A DNA stretch of 64,000 nt from Symbiodinium natans (lineage: Eukaryota; Sar; Dinophyceae; Suessiales; Symbiodiniaceae), in contig CAJNDS010002160.1 of the NCBI GenBank assembly GCA_905221605.1, forward strand, positions 124,001-188,000. The letters are read 5' to 3'. Made by a program: the position numbers and the translations under genes. Below the pieces are notes generated by a model. That model saw only the letters and a list, made by a program, of their open reading frames with translations. It ran no database searches and was not told the origin of the DNA. Below are positions 34,700-47,685 of this stretch, piece by piece; within the stretch, counting starts at the first letter, position 1, and each line of letters opens with the position of its first letter.

Positions 34700-37600
34700 C
34701 CACTTATTTAAAAAACTACACCGTGCAATTTGCACTACATTCAACACTTTCCTGGTTTTCTGATGAAAAGCCAGAGAATACCAAATAACTAGCTTTCTCA
34801 ATCAGAAAACCAGGACGTGCTAGCCCTGCTAGTAGTGTTAACTGCGGCGTTAATTGTAGCGTTAGGTGAGCATTGACTGTGCAAGGTGCTTAACACCTGA
34901 CAAAAGTGAGGCGGGGGCCACATTTCCCTTGAGCTTGGGATCTTCTTGCAATGCAACTGTGTAGTGTATTGTAGTGTAGTGGTCGTGGAGTGCTCATTGA
35001 AGGCTTCTGGATGTTTCGTGGGGTGGTTGTGCCATTTGTGACGCATTATAGGCGAAGCAAGCAATACCAACCATGAGTAGGGATTGTGGATGGAGGAAAT
35101 CTTACACCACTTTTGCATGGCCTGCCTGTGCCAAAGGATTTTTGTTGAGTCGGCCCAGCAAAATGAGTCCTTTTCTGTGTTCCAAAATGGCTCTTGCCTT
35201 TGTCTGTGTTCCAAAATGACTCTTTGCGGTGTTCCAATCTGGGCCCTTTTCCCTAATGGGTATGCAAAGTTCGGAGTTTGCCGAGACTTCTAGGCTGAAG
35301 CAATGCGAAACTGCCGCCGCTTTGGGATTTCTGGGCTCGCGAAAGGCGTCGCTCCCGTGGCTCCGCGAACGTCGTCCGGAGTCGTAGTACAATCGTAGGA
35401 TGTGAAGGATGGCGCTCTAGTGTCGAAGTCGACTTTGAATGCGAAGCGCTCTTCTTGGGGTAGCTCTCTGGTGTGCTGCTACAGCGGCCCTGGCGTGGTT
35501 TGCGGAATCATCTTGTGGAGGGTCTGACACTGCTTGGGGTCTTCGCTGGACAGTTTTTTCCTCTTCACCTAGAGAAGTACTGTCAGTCTCAGGCTTGTGG
35601 AGCTGTGTCAAGTACATCAACTGGAGCAAGAGGCGAAGGATGACTTGTAAGGCCATGAGCTCACACCATTGCCACACGATTGCACCGTCGCAATTGGCCG
35701 GTAAATCTCTGGATGAACAGCGCAAATTCTTGAGCCGACGGGGTAGTGTTGCTGCACAGGGGTTCGTGCACAGGGGTGCGTGCACAGGGGTGCGTGCACA
35801 CTGCGCTAAAGACTCAAACCATGCCGACCATGCCAGTTGGTTTTGCATCCCCCTGCCCTGCAGGCACTGTGGCCTTTGAACATCATCGGCCCGGTGAGAA
35901 GCGTTGAAGATTCTCTTGCTAAGGACAAGTCTGTGGTTCAGAAATCCAGAAGAATGGTTGGTACAAGTGAAGTACAGTAACGGCCTTGTAATCTGACCTG
36001 GCATTTCGACACCGGCCCTTCGACAGCACGAACCTTCCCGCATAGATGATCAATTACACCATGTCGTTGTGCTGAGCGGACGGAAGACGAGTTCCGACCC
36101 TGTATGCCATGCTGTTTCACTTGCCTGTTGCGCGTGCCGCGAGGGAGGGAGACAGAGAGAGAGAGAGAGAGCGAGAGAGATAGAGCGAGATTGAGTGATA
36201 TTAGGCCCTCAGAGAGTCTAGCCCCATCATATGCTCCTCACAATCAGAGACTTGGGTACCAGATGCGTGTACTCTGTCCATTTTCGTGTACAGCTTTTGC
36301 TGGTTCTGTGCAGTTTCTTTGGAGACGTGACGTTTGACCAGCGTCGCCACGGACCTCTTGAGGGCGCGGTGATGTTTGCGGAGTTTACGGGGTGGTATAC
36401 AAGTTCAAACCCGCTCCCCAGCGTTAATCCTCGGATTAGAACTTCAATTATAGGGTCGGTTGCTGCAGGGGGAGCCCGGCACGCGCGACATCTTCGATGT
36501 CGATGGATGGCGGAACTCAGCGCCTATCGAGTTGGAAACATAAGAGTAGAGATTCGCAAGGCAGAAGCAATCAAATTCAGGCTTGAACGTGCAATCGGAC
36601 TTGAGGACTCGTTATGCTGGCTTGTATAATCAGGCCTTAGTAAACTTAGGCTCCAAAACTTGGGGAGATGCAGGAATCATTTTGTCAAGACGCGTCCATT
36701 TGATTTTCGTTCTGATTGCAGCTGGCTAGCTCATTTCTTGTAAGTCAGAAAAAAGCATGTTCAATGTTGATGAAGAGCCGTATGCGATGAAGAACAGAAA
36801 CACGAAACAAGCGGGGTACTTTAGGCAAGGCCTGTCTTCAATCTGCGATCATGCTTTACAATGGAAACTCTGCTGTCTACAGTAGTCCTTCGGATTGCAG
36901 ATGAAGAAGACGAGGATGTCTGTCATCTTAGAAAAGGTCCTCGCAATCGTTGAGTGATAATAGGCAGAACTTCCTAATTCTTAAACAAAAGCAGGGGCAA
37001 TCTATTTCTGTCTTGAAGTGCGCCGTTTTCCATCTTATCCTATTGCGAGCATGGCGTTCTTCTCATCAAATGAGACATGGGATCGTGTATTCCCCGAATG
37101 ACTGTCAAGGGGTTAGGTTGTCTCAACTGAGAGCACCTGAGTGCAAGTGCATCATTTCTCGTCAAGAACGAAAAGCCAATCTATTTTATAGGCCCTTTTC
37201 ATAGAAGTCAAGACTTACTTGTGTGGGACGTGTATAGTAGAGCATCTTAGAACGCAGTCCGGCAGGTAATGAAGCACAGCTACTGGGGCACCCGGGCTTT
37301 GCGCAGAATCTTGTGTTTATATAGTTTGTGGCTGGTCATCTGAGTTGTTTTGAGCTCACATCTGCAGCTGCCACCTCAAACATGTTTTCCACATCTTCAA
37401 GGTTCGAAGTAGGCTTCTGTACTAGGTCAGTTTGGGGCGCGTGGGGGAGGGAGGGGGGGGGGTGGGGGTGGGGGCACAGAATATCATAACAACGAGAAGT
37501 GGCCGAGTCGGATTGCAAGCCTTGCGCGCATTGCCATCAACGGGCTGCAAAAAGCGGGCCCCAAAGTCGGACAAGCTTTGAGCCCGATGGTCGCCGCAAG

Positions 37601-40288
37601 ACGGAACAAGATGCCACCTTTTTACCTGTGTGCAATGTATTGAGCTTGGTAGGGTTGAACAAGTATCTGGGCTCTTCACATGATGAATGAGATGGGCTTG
37701 CTTGTCCAGAAGTCTAGGGGGCGAAGGCTGCTCAGCAAAGATGGGTTCATTATAACTACGGCCGTGACGTGAGTATAGTGCACTTGCAGACGAGTGGTTC
37801 ATCTCTGTACATTGGCTATCCCGACCAAACAAAGTGTCATGGTGTTTGCCAAGAGGGTTGCAGCTCCGAGCTCCACTCTTTGGTTGTGCCGTCTCTCTCT
37901 CGCTCTCACTCTCTCACTCTCTGTCTCCAGAACTCTCTGCCAAACAAGTCACAAGAGAAGCTGCCGCACGGCCTTTCTGACTTTCGTATCGTGTTCAGCC
38001 AGCCCATGGACTGCATCAATCAAGGCTTGGCTCTTTCAGCTTCATGGGCCTAGTTTCCCCATACTCGATGAGTCCATGCCGAATTTGATACAGATGAGTC
38101 GAAGGACATGACGCCGGCGCCGATGTGGCACACAGTACAGTAATTGTCATTCAGGCAGCTTGAGAGACTTCACGTGATCTCGTAGGCACTGGCAATCGGG
38201 TCCCCGGGGTGAAAGGCCCAGACGACTGGAGGTTGTAGGGTGCTTGCTTCCTTTGGCCCATGAGATTTGATGGAGCCGCTGAGTGCTTTGAGATGCCACT
38301 TGGCAGCCTGCACTGAGGGTTGGTGCAGACAAGGGCTCGGGGGCCAGGTGCACGGGGTGCATGGAGTTGGTCGTTCGGGGATCCATGTTTTCACACGCAG
38401 GCCCCGGACCTAACACCCACGACAGAGACGCAACACTTCACGACGTCTGCAACCGACTCGAAGATCTGGCCGTGATTCTATGCAGGACCAATGCAGGATC
38501 GCCAGCAGAACAGTGAAGATCCAACCAACTGCCATGCGCGGCTAACACCGAAAACCTAGAATAAGACAGATGATGTTCATTGTCTCTTGTTCAAAGAGAA
38601 CTGTGCATGCCAGTCATGATGGTGGTGGTGATGACCTTCTCTCTCGGCCATCGACTCATCTCGGTACTCAAATCAAGCAGTAGCACTCCTGCAAACTATT
38701 GAGGAAGTGTCGGCCGACGGCAGGAATAGTGTCCCCTCATCCTCCGGAAGTGGTGCATGTCGTTTGAATCATCAGGCTTCGTCTGCCAATGTGTCGGAGA
38801 GGACGCTGCTCATCGCCTGGCTTCCATGAATCAGACATCCTTCATGCCGCAATAAAGTTTGTCCACATGTTGAGCTGTTGAGCCATGCTTTGGCAAATTG
38901 CATGTGGGTCCAGCGCACCTGCATTCGAGGACGCATGGAAATTGAGCTCCAAGGGACTTGATGAGAAGGAGAACTGGCACTGGGAACATGGGAGCTTGGC
39001 GCATGGGAACACGGTGGTTCGCCTGACGGCGTGGACCACGATGCTGGGCCATGTTGGGCCACGCAAAGCATGTACTCCGGCTTTAGCTTGGAGTCTTTGA
39101 GCGCACAATTCGCAGGACAGCATAAAGATTATCGAGCCCTTCGAGGCACGGCCACGTTCTGCTTGGGCTCTGGGGTTGAAGACTGGTTGAAGATGGTTGA
39201 AGCGTGTTGAAGCGTCAAGTCAGGCCGTCATATGGCTTTTTGGGCATTGTGAGTTTCGTTCCGGCAAGAGAGCGAACAAAAGCATGAACACTTGCTGCTA
39301 ACCACGTGCTGGGCCGACATCTTTCACAGATGGCATTGCCACAGTAGCAGTAGTTGTGCCTGCCATTGGTTGACACTTGCAGCTTGAACCTCGCTATTGT
39401 TGTCTCGTGCTTATGCTGCAGACACCCGGCGCCGAAAAGCAAGATCGCACCACATCGCACCTGAATCTCAAGCCCGGCGCAGCTCTATGAAAGGGTGGCT
39501 CGATCCGGGTTGGCACCGACGGCTGGTACCTGGCCGGCTTCAAAGGTCGTTTTCCCGAGGCGGACATTGGGTTTCGTGGTATCTGGGATGCAGGGATTTG
39601 GGTTAAATATTGGTGTTACTTGTATGTTCAGACAGTTCTCATGTCGTCGTAGGACAAGGTTCTGTAGCTTAGGCAGTCTGACCTGGATGCAAAAGGCAAG
39701 GTTGGCTTTAGACCTTGGGCCTGACACTGTACGTCTTTTGAGTCATTGTTTGCGAACGACTTCTATCCTGAACGTTGTGCTTCATGAACCTCGTCAGGTC
39801 TCAAGTGCCTGGGAGAAGCACCCACCAGCAGTGCCGTGTGAAGTGCCACGGCCGGACATGAAAGCTAGATTCCAATAGGTCTCGTTGGTGGTTGGGTGCT
39901 TCTTGTTGCTCTTTTTTACCGGACGGCTTGTTGACAGGTCAGTTTTTAACCTAGACTCCTCGACGTTTGGACTTCTGAACTGTGGGTTGCCGTGATCCAA
40001 GGTCGAGCAGCTTGCTAAGACGAGTGCGGAGCTGGGAAGGCAAGCAAACTCGCCTTGAGCCGACTTGAGCCTTGCAAGAGCTCGTGCAAGTCTGAAGCCA
40101 CCCCGCACAGTAAGGAAGCAAGCACAAGACTCAAATATGATTTGCCATTCTGTGCCCTGTGTATTACCCTGAGTTCCAAGTTACGTCTTTTCAGCTTGCC
40201 TTACATATGATATTTTGGGACGGCTGTCCAATCCTGTGGGACGTGTCTTGTAATGTTCGTCTTTGCCTGAACCCACTGGTCAAAGCAG
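34700..40288. other. Long stretch with only weak candidate exons
   Basis: No firm gene. A + frame of 146 codons at 35439-35879 starts with a signal-peptide-like segment (MRSALLGVALWCAATAALA), but the antisense frame is longer, so it stays uncertain. A + frame at 36231-36629 ends in a protein-like helix. A GA tract lies at 36152-36176, a small CAGGGGTGCGTGCA repeat at 35758-35800 and a G-rich run at 37440-37475. Confidence 0.35.
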
Positions 40289-40432
40289 GTACCTGTACAA
40301 CGACGTGAAAGCAGAGGGCCCAGAATGTCAGCCTCAGCATCTAGTGACAACCGGTAGCCAAGGCTCTCAGCGGGCTCGCACAGAAAAGACCTCAGGGCGA
40401 GATGTCCATCAGCATCGACTCCCCCACCCAAG
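40289..40432 (+). CDS. Exon, hydrophilic, unrecognised
   Basis: Exactly 144 nt between acceptor TCAAAGCAG (ends 40288) and donor CCCAAG|GTATCA (40432/40433). The frame is hydrophilic, begins near RYLYNDVKAEG and is rich in Gln, Arg, Ser and His. No domain is recognisable. The ORF continues past the donor only by chance. Confidence 0.4.
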
Positions 40433-41999
40433 GTATCATAACCGCAGGCCTGAACATTCCACAGAATGCAGCAACATTCTGAAAGACAAGTTCCGAGATG
40501 GAAACAGGGCTTCTGGTTTACAGTGTAGTCACATGTTTCGTGAAGATGCCCTCTTGGTCAGAATCAATTTCAGAAGGTTTCGTGAAACCTCACTTGCAAA
40601 GATCCGGCCGACTTACATGTAGCCTAGTGTACAAAGAGCACTTACGGTTTTGAACCTGAAAACTGCCTGTCAGGGTTCAGGACGTCAGGACGGCCTGCTA
40701 GGAAGAAAGGGTATCAAAACATCACTCCAACCGCATTCGATGTCGAAACCCCAAATTGACACCAACGCAAGCACCAAAGCACCCCAACATATCAAAAAGA
40801 CAAGGCAAAACATGGTGCAGTTGTCTCTAAAGCCCTACAGCAATTCCGCATTGCTGGCTCTGTCACTCTGAGGTCTGTGTGCAGTGCCTGCGCCCCTGCG
40901 CCTACTCCCAGAAATTGTGTCAGGGCTGTGTCTCGGCAGCCCTATTTGGGAGGGGGTCCAGCGCAGTCTTGGGCAGTTCTCGAGTAAATCTTCAGGATTC
41001 CTGCGGTCCCAAAGATTCTGTTTCGCCGCGGAAATTGTGTGGCTCGTTCTTTGTTGCAAGCCCGTGCAGAGCGCAGCGCCTCCCTGCACAAAGATGATCC
41101 AACATCACTGTTCGGAGCCTTGGCCCCGCAAGGGGCCGTCTAGAAACCTCAATCCTCAAACCCAAGCCTGACGACTCACTCTGCCGAAGGTTTCGGAAGT
41201 TTTGTGCTCGCCAGCTGAGGCGGTTCACAACTTGAGTCGGTGCCCGTGACGCAGACGGAGAAGCCTTGCAAAATATTTGCCGCTTCAGGGGCTGGTTTGG
41301 GGTGAGTGCTAAAGCCTTCAGGTCCTTTCGTGGAACGAATATACATTCTCATCGGTCTTCCCAGCATATTTGCAGCAACTGTAGTTCAGCGTAGTCCTTC
41401 GTCTGGTAGCCCGGAAGTCGAGGATGTGCTTTTGTAGAGAGGCGGTGCTTAAATGACATGCAGAGAGGTTAGGGAGCATTGATCATTGGCTGAGCATGGA
41501 CAACTGTGCTGCCAGCTGTACAGTTAGACACTGTGTGGTTTGGGGTATGTGACAGCACAACGCTACGCACTTCTTTACTTTGGATGGAATCAGGCATGAC
41601 GCTGCGGAATGGCAGGAAGGGAGCCCGCCGGTGAGCGGCGAAAGGATATCAGCAAGCACATGACCTAGCCCACTTTAGACTAGAAACGATGAACCATGGA
41701 ATGTCTGAGCTGCAAACCAATCTCCACGCTAAGGAATGTCCTGATGGGTTTTGTTTTCGGCGTTGAGCGCACCACGAAGCCAGCGCCTTATGCGGACGAC
41801 CATTTAGCGCTCGGTCTCTGCATGTCGGGCAAGTTACCAAGACCGCCAGGATCATTGCAGCCTTATACCGCATGCCTAATGCTGTGCCTGCGGTCTGAAA
41901 CACAGACGCATCAGTAGTAAAGGCCTTTCGACATGGCAGGGGCTAGGGCAGATATAGGGCAGAAATGCAGCAATGCTTAGAATGCGCTCCGAATGCTAA

Positions 42000-42027
42000 C
42001 AACAATGTACATATATATATATATACA
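42000..42027. repeat. (TA)n microsatellite
   Basis: A short AT-alternating run followed by a locally AT-rich stretch to about 42110, unusual for this window. Confidence 0.8.
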
Positions 42028-42689
42028 CATGTAAATTGTATTTATTTACTTGCTGTTGTTTGTAATCACACGCAGTATACATACATTTGGTATACACAGA
42101 CAATCAGGCTACAGGTGCTTCAGTCAATGAAGCAAGGATCACGTAGCTAACGCTGACACATCAATCGGCCAGATCCGAACGACCCAGGACAAGCCAGCCC
42201 CCAAGATCGCAGCAGGTTCCCACTGACAATCTCGCTGCGCCGACAGACACCTGATGTCATTGTCTATGACGACTTGCTCCATGTCTGAAACCGCATTCTG
42301 CGGCGTTTGATTTCAGAGAAGGTTGTGTTGGGTTTCGAAGGTGGCACACCATGGTCCACGCAATTCTACAAACAGAAGTTTTGTTTCCCGAAAACTGCAG
42401 TTACGATACTGAACGCAAGTTCCGGAAAGCGCTGTATGCAACTGTTCTTAAGTCTTGTCCTTGCCAGAAAGCAATCAGCGAAGTCTTCTTGTTGCTTAAG
42501 GCTTGCAATGTCGTCTTGCCATTTGAACGCTCTGCCCACGAGCCACTATGTGCGGGACCGTCCAGCAGTTCCATATTCTGGATTTGAGGGATCAGGTTCT
42601 AGAAGCGTTGGGGGTGCAGCCCCTCCAAGAGCAGGGTGTTTGCTTCGTGAGTGATGCTTAGTCGTGCGCATTGTGCTTGGAGGAGCTCC

Positions 42690-42736
42690 TCCAAGCGATG
42701 GGGGGGGGGGGTCCCACAGGGCGGGGGGGGGGGGGA
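42690..42736. repeat. G-homopolymer runs
   Basis: Two runs of ten or more G separated by TCCCACAGGGC. Sequence accuracy may be reduced here. Confidence 0.8.
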
Positions 42737-43139
42737 CGGGTGCGTCAGAAAGTCGGCAGTTCGGCATGGGGGGGTTAGGTTAGGGGGAAGGAGGCCAGGT
42801 CCGTGTCTGCTCGTTCCAAATGCGTCTCGGCAGGAAGCCGAGGAGGCTCTTTCTGGCGTTTCTTTTCTTAACCTGCGCATGGCATCTGTATGTGCGGTGC
42901 AGAGTGATTCGGGAGGACTGGCGCTGGCTCCTCCGAGATCCGAAGCCGGCGCTACAATTGGTTGCAAACCTCATGAAGGAGGCCTGTGTCAGCAATTGGC
43001 AAGAAAACCAACAAATCTTGGAGTTTCGACCGGAGATCTATCGGTGCTGCTACTAGAGCTGGAACAGAAACAGCAATGTATTAAGAACGACAGCAGCAAA
43101 GCCAAACACCAAACACCAGCAACCGCACTACTCTAGCAA

Positions 43140-43390
43140 TCGCTCGGAGCAAGAGTAAGAGCAAGAGCAGCAACGGCACAACAACCGCCCACCACCAGAG
43201 CGACGAAACCGGGAGCAGCAGCAACTGCAACAGTAGCAACAACAGCAAAACAAAAAGGACAACGACGACGACAACAACGATAACAGCAAGACAAAGACCA
43301 TGACCACGACAACGATAACAACAACGACCACGACCACGACAACGATCACGACAACGACCACAGCAACCACATCAACCACAACAACACCAT
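43140..43390. repeat. Degenerate (ACAACG)n / (CAGCAA)n low-complexity tract
   Basis: Purine-poor triplet-like repeats with many ACAACG, ACGACC and AGCAACAAC words. They run directly into the CA tract downstream. Confidence 0.8.
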
Positions 43391-43409
43391 ATTTAGCAAT
43401 ACCAGCAGA

Positions 43410-43664
43410 ACACACACACACACACACACAAACACAAACACAAACACAAACACAAACACAAACACAAACACAAACACAAACACAAACACAAACACAAACA
43501 CACACACAAACACACACACAAACAAACACACACACAAACAAACACACACACAAACAAACACACACACAAACAAACACACACACAAACAAACACACACACA
43601 CACACACACACAAACAAACACACACACACAAACAAACACACACACAATCAAACAAACACACAAA

Positions 43665-43703
<39 letters not shown>

Positions 43704-43728
43704 GCGCGCACACACACACACACACACC
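43410..43728. repeat. Long (CA)n/(CAAACA)n satellite tract
   Basis: About 320 bp of ACAC and ACAAAC units with a distinct AAACACAAAC sub-array. It keeps several frames open on both strands (Thr/Gln on plus, Cys/Val on minus); these are not genes. Confidence 0.95.
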
Positions 43729-43738
43729 AAGCCCGCCG

Positions 43739-44115
43739 TCCTGCTCGGGAACGGATGCTGGGGTTATGTTTCTTGGGCTGGTATGGATGCTTTCGGGCGT
43801 GGGCGGAGGTTTGACGTTCAGCATGATCTCATGCCGGCGCTTTGGTTGTGGTTTGAGGTCGCCATTGACTCTGCCTGCCAGGCGTGGGAAGCCACGAAGT
43901 CCTTTCTGCACAATGCACCTGAGCTTGACAAAGGGCCAACTTCGCTCGCCCTTATAGCACCCACGCCGAAGTCCTTTGCTCCTTCGAAGGATCCCCCCAA
44001 CTTTGCAGCCGTCCAGGGTCAGGATGTGAGATGGTCTTTCTGTCGATCTCAGGCAGAATGGCGCAATTTCAACTACCGAGACGGTGTGTCTGAGGACTGG
44101 CCGTTTGCCATTTGA
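43739..44115 (+). CDS. Possible exon downstream of the CA tract
   Basis: The frame that runs through the CA tract stays open for about 125 further codons of unique, protein-like sequence. It is rich in Trp and Phe, contains GNGCWGYVSWAGMDAFGRGR and ends SEDWPFAI before a TGA. No known domain. The segment may be a terminal exon whose acceptor lies in the repeat, or a chance frame. Confidence 0.3.
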
Positions 44116-45076
44116 GCCTTGAACCCATTTCGCACCTCAATGCCCCAGCTCTCTGCACAGTGATGCTGGTTGGCATTGTTGATATCGACCTTGCTAGCTA
44201 GCAATGCTATGTTGGCATTGACCCGACATCGTGGATGCGAGTTTTGGTGTCTGTTTTTGAGGGGAAAGAAGCTTGTGCTTGCTACTACGTCTGTTCAATG
44301 ACTTAGGTTGTACACAATGCCGTGCGCTACACGTCTGATGAGAACTTCTTGTTGTTGTTCAGTTGTTCTAAATGCCCGTCTCCGTCTCATCCCATGAATC
44401 CCGTGTGAGTCCAAATCATTATTTGTTTAATAAGTCGTTCGATGAGCATCGCCCTTGCCCTCATCCAAAAAATGGCTTTAAGCTCCGGTTGTTGCTGCAC
44501 TTCATCTGAACGTGGCGCGTCGCCGGCCCGTCCCTGGGAGAGGATTTCGATGCGAGGAATCAGGGAGTTTTCTGGGTGTCCTGACACTACACCTCACAGC
44601 CGAGGCCGAAGCGGATTTTCCTTCCACTCCTGCAATTCGGACGCGGGGGCCCCCTCCCCTTTGTTGGTCGTTGTTTGGGGTTTCGGGGCGGCTTCGACAG
44701 ACTTCAAAGCAGCTCTGGCTTCAGGACCTGATCCGTCAAGATCTCAGCTGCAGCTCCCGCTTCCACGCGTGTTGAACAGGACCTTTTTCAGTATGGAAAA
44801 ATTGAAAAAGGCAGCTGGAGCAGCTTAAGGAGCTTTGTCTTTAGGTCAGTTTAGCACGGCTTGATGGACGGGGCGCTTTGACAGAGGACTGTGGTAATGG
44901 TATTCTCATGGAATGCAGGTACTCGATTTGCCGACCGTTGTCGCAAGGTTAACACATGTATCAGTTCACATTGCTTCAGTCTCTGAGAGGCATCAGAATG
45001 GCGGGGGGACTTGTTGCTGGGGACCTCCAAAGGTAACATGGGCAGTTTCCCTTCACTCCATGGTTTCACACCCCAG
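44116..45076. other. Stretch without a confident gene
   Basis: Overlapping + frames at 44442-44828 and 44512-44775 are open but show no domain or consistent splice sites. Confidence 0.3.
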
Positions 45077-45163
45077 ACTCCAGTCGCAAGTCGCCGTCAG
45101 AGGTACATCCCCCCAACAAAAACGGAGCAGGAATCATTCCCAAGCCCTCTTCAGATCCTTGAG
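45077..45163 (+). CDS. Exon, phase 0 at both ends
   Basis: Exactly 29 codons between acceptor TTCACACCCCAG (ends 45076) and donor CTTGAG|GTGAGA (45163/45164). The frame reads TPVASRRQRYIPPTKTEQES and then a Pro/Ser segment. The next exon (45344) also starts in phase 0. Confidence 0.5.
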
Positions 45164-45343
45164 GTGAGAACATCATCTGTGGCTTTAACAGCCCACCGTC
45201 GCAAAACCAACTTCATCTTCAATGGAGCCTCGGATTGTGGGAGGGGGGGGGGGTGTATCGCAAATACACATTCAAGGCTCGGAGGGTTCGCAGCTTTGTC
45301 TCGATGGGATGTCACTTGTAGCTGTAGCTACCGTGAGTTGCAG

Positions 45344-45463
45344 AACTGTGCGCATGAATGTCCCGCTTTGAACATGTACTTGGATATGCACGAGAACAGA
45401 CTTGTGCGTCAGCAGATAGTCTTTCCCCTGGGTCCGGAGTTGTGGAAGGTCGAAGTCCCTTAA
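45344..45463 (+). CDS. Terminal exon candidate, joins the exon at 45077
   Basis: After acceptor GAGTTGCAG (ends 45343) the phase-0 frame reads NCAHECPALNMYLDMHENRL and ends in a TAA at 45461. Joining it to 45077-45163 keeps frame across a 180-bp GT-AG intron. That intron contains a ten-G run. The protein is unrecognised. Confidence 0.45.
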   Translation, partial: NCAHECPALNMYLDMHENRLVRQQIVFPLGPELWKVEVP

Positions 45464-45990
45464 TGCGGAGGGCTGCCAGTCAAGCTTGCAAAGGTCTAGT
45501 CAATGAGGGTTTAGCGTACTGTGGAAGTTTGGGGGTGCGTAGGCCGAGCATGGGAAACGGTGGCAATCAGCGGCAGGGAACAGCGTACATACTGGTGCAT
45601 GGGCCTGTAGATGGATTGAAGGGTTTCTGCTGGGCACAGTAAGCGATTCCAGGTTTTGCCGGATTTGAACTTTGACAGGCACCAGCTCTTGAGCTCATCC
45701 TGGAAGTGGATACGTCTTATAGGTTTGAGTTTAGCTTCAGGGCTTTGCGGAGTTCAGCTTCTACATGAGGCCCGATCCACTGTCAGCTACCATTCATTGC
45801 GCGTGGGAACCAAAAAACTTGTATGCGGCCATGTGACGTACTCCTTCTCCCCCGAAAGCTCAACCCTTGATCTCGCGGATTCCAGTGGATGCGCTACACT
45901 GGCCAAGGATTGTTCTGCCTCTGCTGCGACCTGGCTTTGAGCTGGGGGTTTGGCAGGGTTTATTACCGCGGTTGGTAGGCTATCCCTCAG

Positions 45991-46071
45991 CTGAAGTTTG
46001 CACCACAAGATTCGAAGAATGCCCCAGAGAAGCCATTGTCTTCCAAGAGCCTTGAAACTGCACATCAATGA
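45991..46071 (+). CDS. Terminal exon candidate, Lys/Ser-rich tail
   Basis: Acceptor ATCCCTCAG (ends 45990), then 26 codons (LKFAPQDSKNAPEKPLSSKS...) to a TGA at 46069. It is a typical hydrophilic C-terminal tail; the parent gene is not identified. Confidence 0.4.
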   Translation: MKFAPQDSKNAPEKPLSSKSLETAHQ

Positions 46072-46173
46072 ACATGCTAAATGTCCCATGCCATAAATCC
46101 TTTATTTTCACTACGTAGTTTCACTTAGTTTCGCCAGAGGTATTCCCCTTTCTTATCCAGAAAGGGCCAATAG

Positions 46174-46193
46174 CACGCGCGCGCGCGCGCGCG
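46174..46193. repeat. (CG)n tract
   Basis: About 20 bases of alternating CG, a potential Z-DNA former. Confidence 0.9.
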
Positions 46194-46385
46194 AGCAGTA
46201 ATCGTATGATCAGTACCAACACTGAAAGACCCGAATGAACGTGTGCGTCACAGGAGAGATTGTTCTGGGCAGTCGGCTGCTTAGCCCAACACCTTCTCTG
46301 TTAATCTTCATTCCTATTGGCAGAATGAACTTTCACGGACACAGATACGGCTACATTTTAGAGACGCTTGGGTTGTCCCACATTG

Positions 46386-46406
46386 CCCCCCCCCCCCCCC
46401 CCCCCC
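46386..46406. repeat. Poly-C homopolymer
   Basis: Twenty-one consecutive C residues; the length is unlikely to be exact in the assembly. Confidence 0.9.
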
Positions 46407-46713
46407 AAGCCGCCTGAAAGCGCTTCTCGAAAGCAGGCCTTTTCACCATCAGAAGCTGCTCGACCGGACCCATGCGCAAAAGGGGAGGCACGAAAGACAT
46501 ATGACTACGCCCCGTGACAGTGCAAAATACTGCATGTTCGAGGATCACGTCCCCACGCCAACAGCGCATTCAATTTTAGGTGCCGTGCCGCAAGTTGAAT
46601 CAAGCCACCGCAGCTTCTCGAATCTCTGCCGATTTAACGATGCTAAAGTAGAATGCCGTCGCACATCACCGAAGAACGAGCTCGTGTAGCCCCCCACCAG
46701 CAGCCATCGGCAG

Positions 46714-46804
46714 GTGGTTCCCGCTGGAATATGTACTTCCCGTGCTGCAGCACCTGGATGAGGCCACAGAGCCTGAAGACATCGGGAGATGGGCGACGGG
46801 AATT
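46714..46804 (+). CDS. Exon, acidic helix, unrecognised
   Basis: After acceptor CATCGGCAG (ends 46713) the frame reads WFPLEYVLPVLQHLDEATEP and EDIGRWATGI before a possible donor ATT|GTTTGA. The quality of this frame shows that the longer antisense frames here are shadows. It is probably the first visible exon of a + gene that continues at 47.1-47.8 kb. Confidence 0.5.
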
Positions 46805-47096
46805 GTTTGACATCGGAATCTCCCTTGGGTTGCGCCAGATGTGCTCTTTTTTGGGGTCACTCTTATAGACAAGCAGCATTCCGAATGAGATGGCTCCTTT
46901 GAAAAAGGCAAAGGTATGGTAGAAGTACGAAAGGTCATCCAGGAAGGGCCGCACATACGTACCTCGAGCTGTGCGTTGCGCGGTCAGGCCACTTCATGGT
47001 ATGATGAACGACAATTCGGGGTTGAACCGATGCGAGAGCAACAGCCACGTTTTGTTGGGGCCTCTACCACTAGAATTACCGTTGCAGTCGTTGCAG

Positions 47097-47185
47097 GCCG
47101 GCGAAACCTTTGCTGTGAATGCCGAGACATCTACGGAAGAGATCATCACCCACTTCAGCCGACACTGTGATGCACGTATACGCAT
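47097..47185 (+). CDS. Exon, unrecognised
   Basis: Acceptor GTCGTTGCAG (ends 47096); the frame reads AGETFAVNAETSTEEIITHF and SRHCDARIR; donor GCAT|GTAGTA. Alternating hydrophobic residues suggest a small alpha/beta segment, but I cannot assign a family. Confidence 0.45.
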
Positions 47186-47226
47186 GTAGTAAAGCATGCC
47201 GTCTGCTTAAGGCACAGTCGCCACAG

Positions 47227-47336
47227 GCACGGGTAGTGCACCTGAATCGGAGATTGCGCGCCTTCTTTACAAGTGTGCGGTGGATCTGAGGCAAGGGGAT
47301 CGTGTACGAGGACATTTGGGAAAAATGCTATGCGAA
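47227..47336 (+). CDS. Exon, unrecognised
   Basis: Acceptor GTCGCCACAG (ends 47226); the frame reads SEIARLLYKCAVDLRQGDRV and RGHLGKMLCEV; possible donor GCGAA|GTACTG. A second frame is also open, so the frame choice is moderate. Same strand and spacing pattern as the neighbouring exons. Confidence 0.4.
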
Positions 47337-47685
47337 GTACTGTGACAGCGCAGCTCTGGCGAACTGGAAGCCGAAGGCCCGCCAAGAGACTGCACTGCCC
47401 AAGAGATCCCAAGAAGCAACGACCGCATGGGAGCCGATGAGTGCTGTAATGTCAGCGAGAAGCACCAAGTCCCCTATATCCACAACATGCGGATCTGTAG
47501 GCATCAGTCCCCCCAAAAAAATCCAGGGCCGCCTGTAGAGCATCGAGCTTGGGTTTAGCTCATGCCGTTTGCTTGATTCCCTGAAACACAGAAAATTCTA
47601 CGGCTGTGCACGGCAAATATGGCAATAGGCAGACGCAGATATTTCACAGGTGATATAGTTGAAGTGATGTGCATGACGTCTGCAG

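Noticed and set aside
43128-43730. Cys/Val-rich 200-codon minus frame and Thr-rich plus frame
   Set aside because: Direct translation of CA and ACAACG repeats.
46643-46954. 103-codon minus-strand frame that looks protein-like
   Set aside because: The + frame at 46714-46804 fits an acceptor and reads as an acidic helix; the minus frame is its complement.
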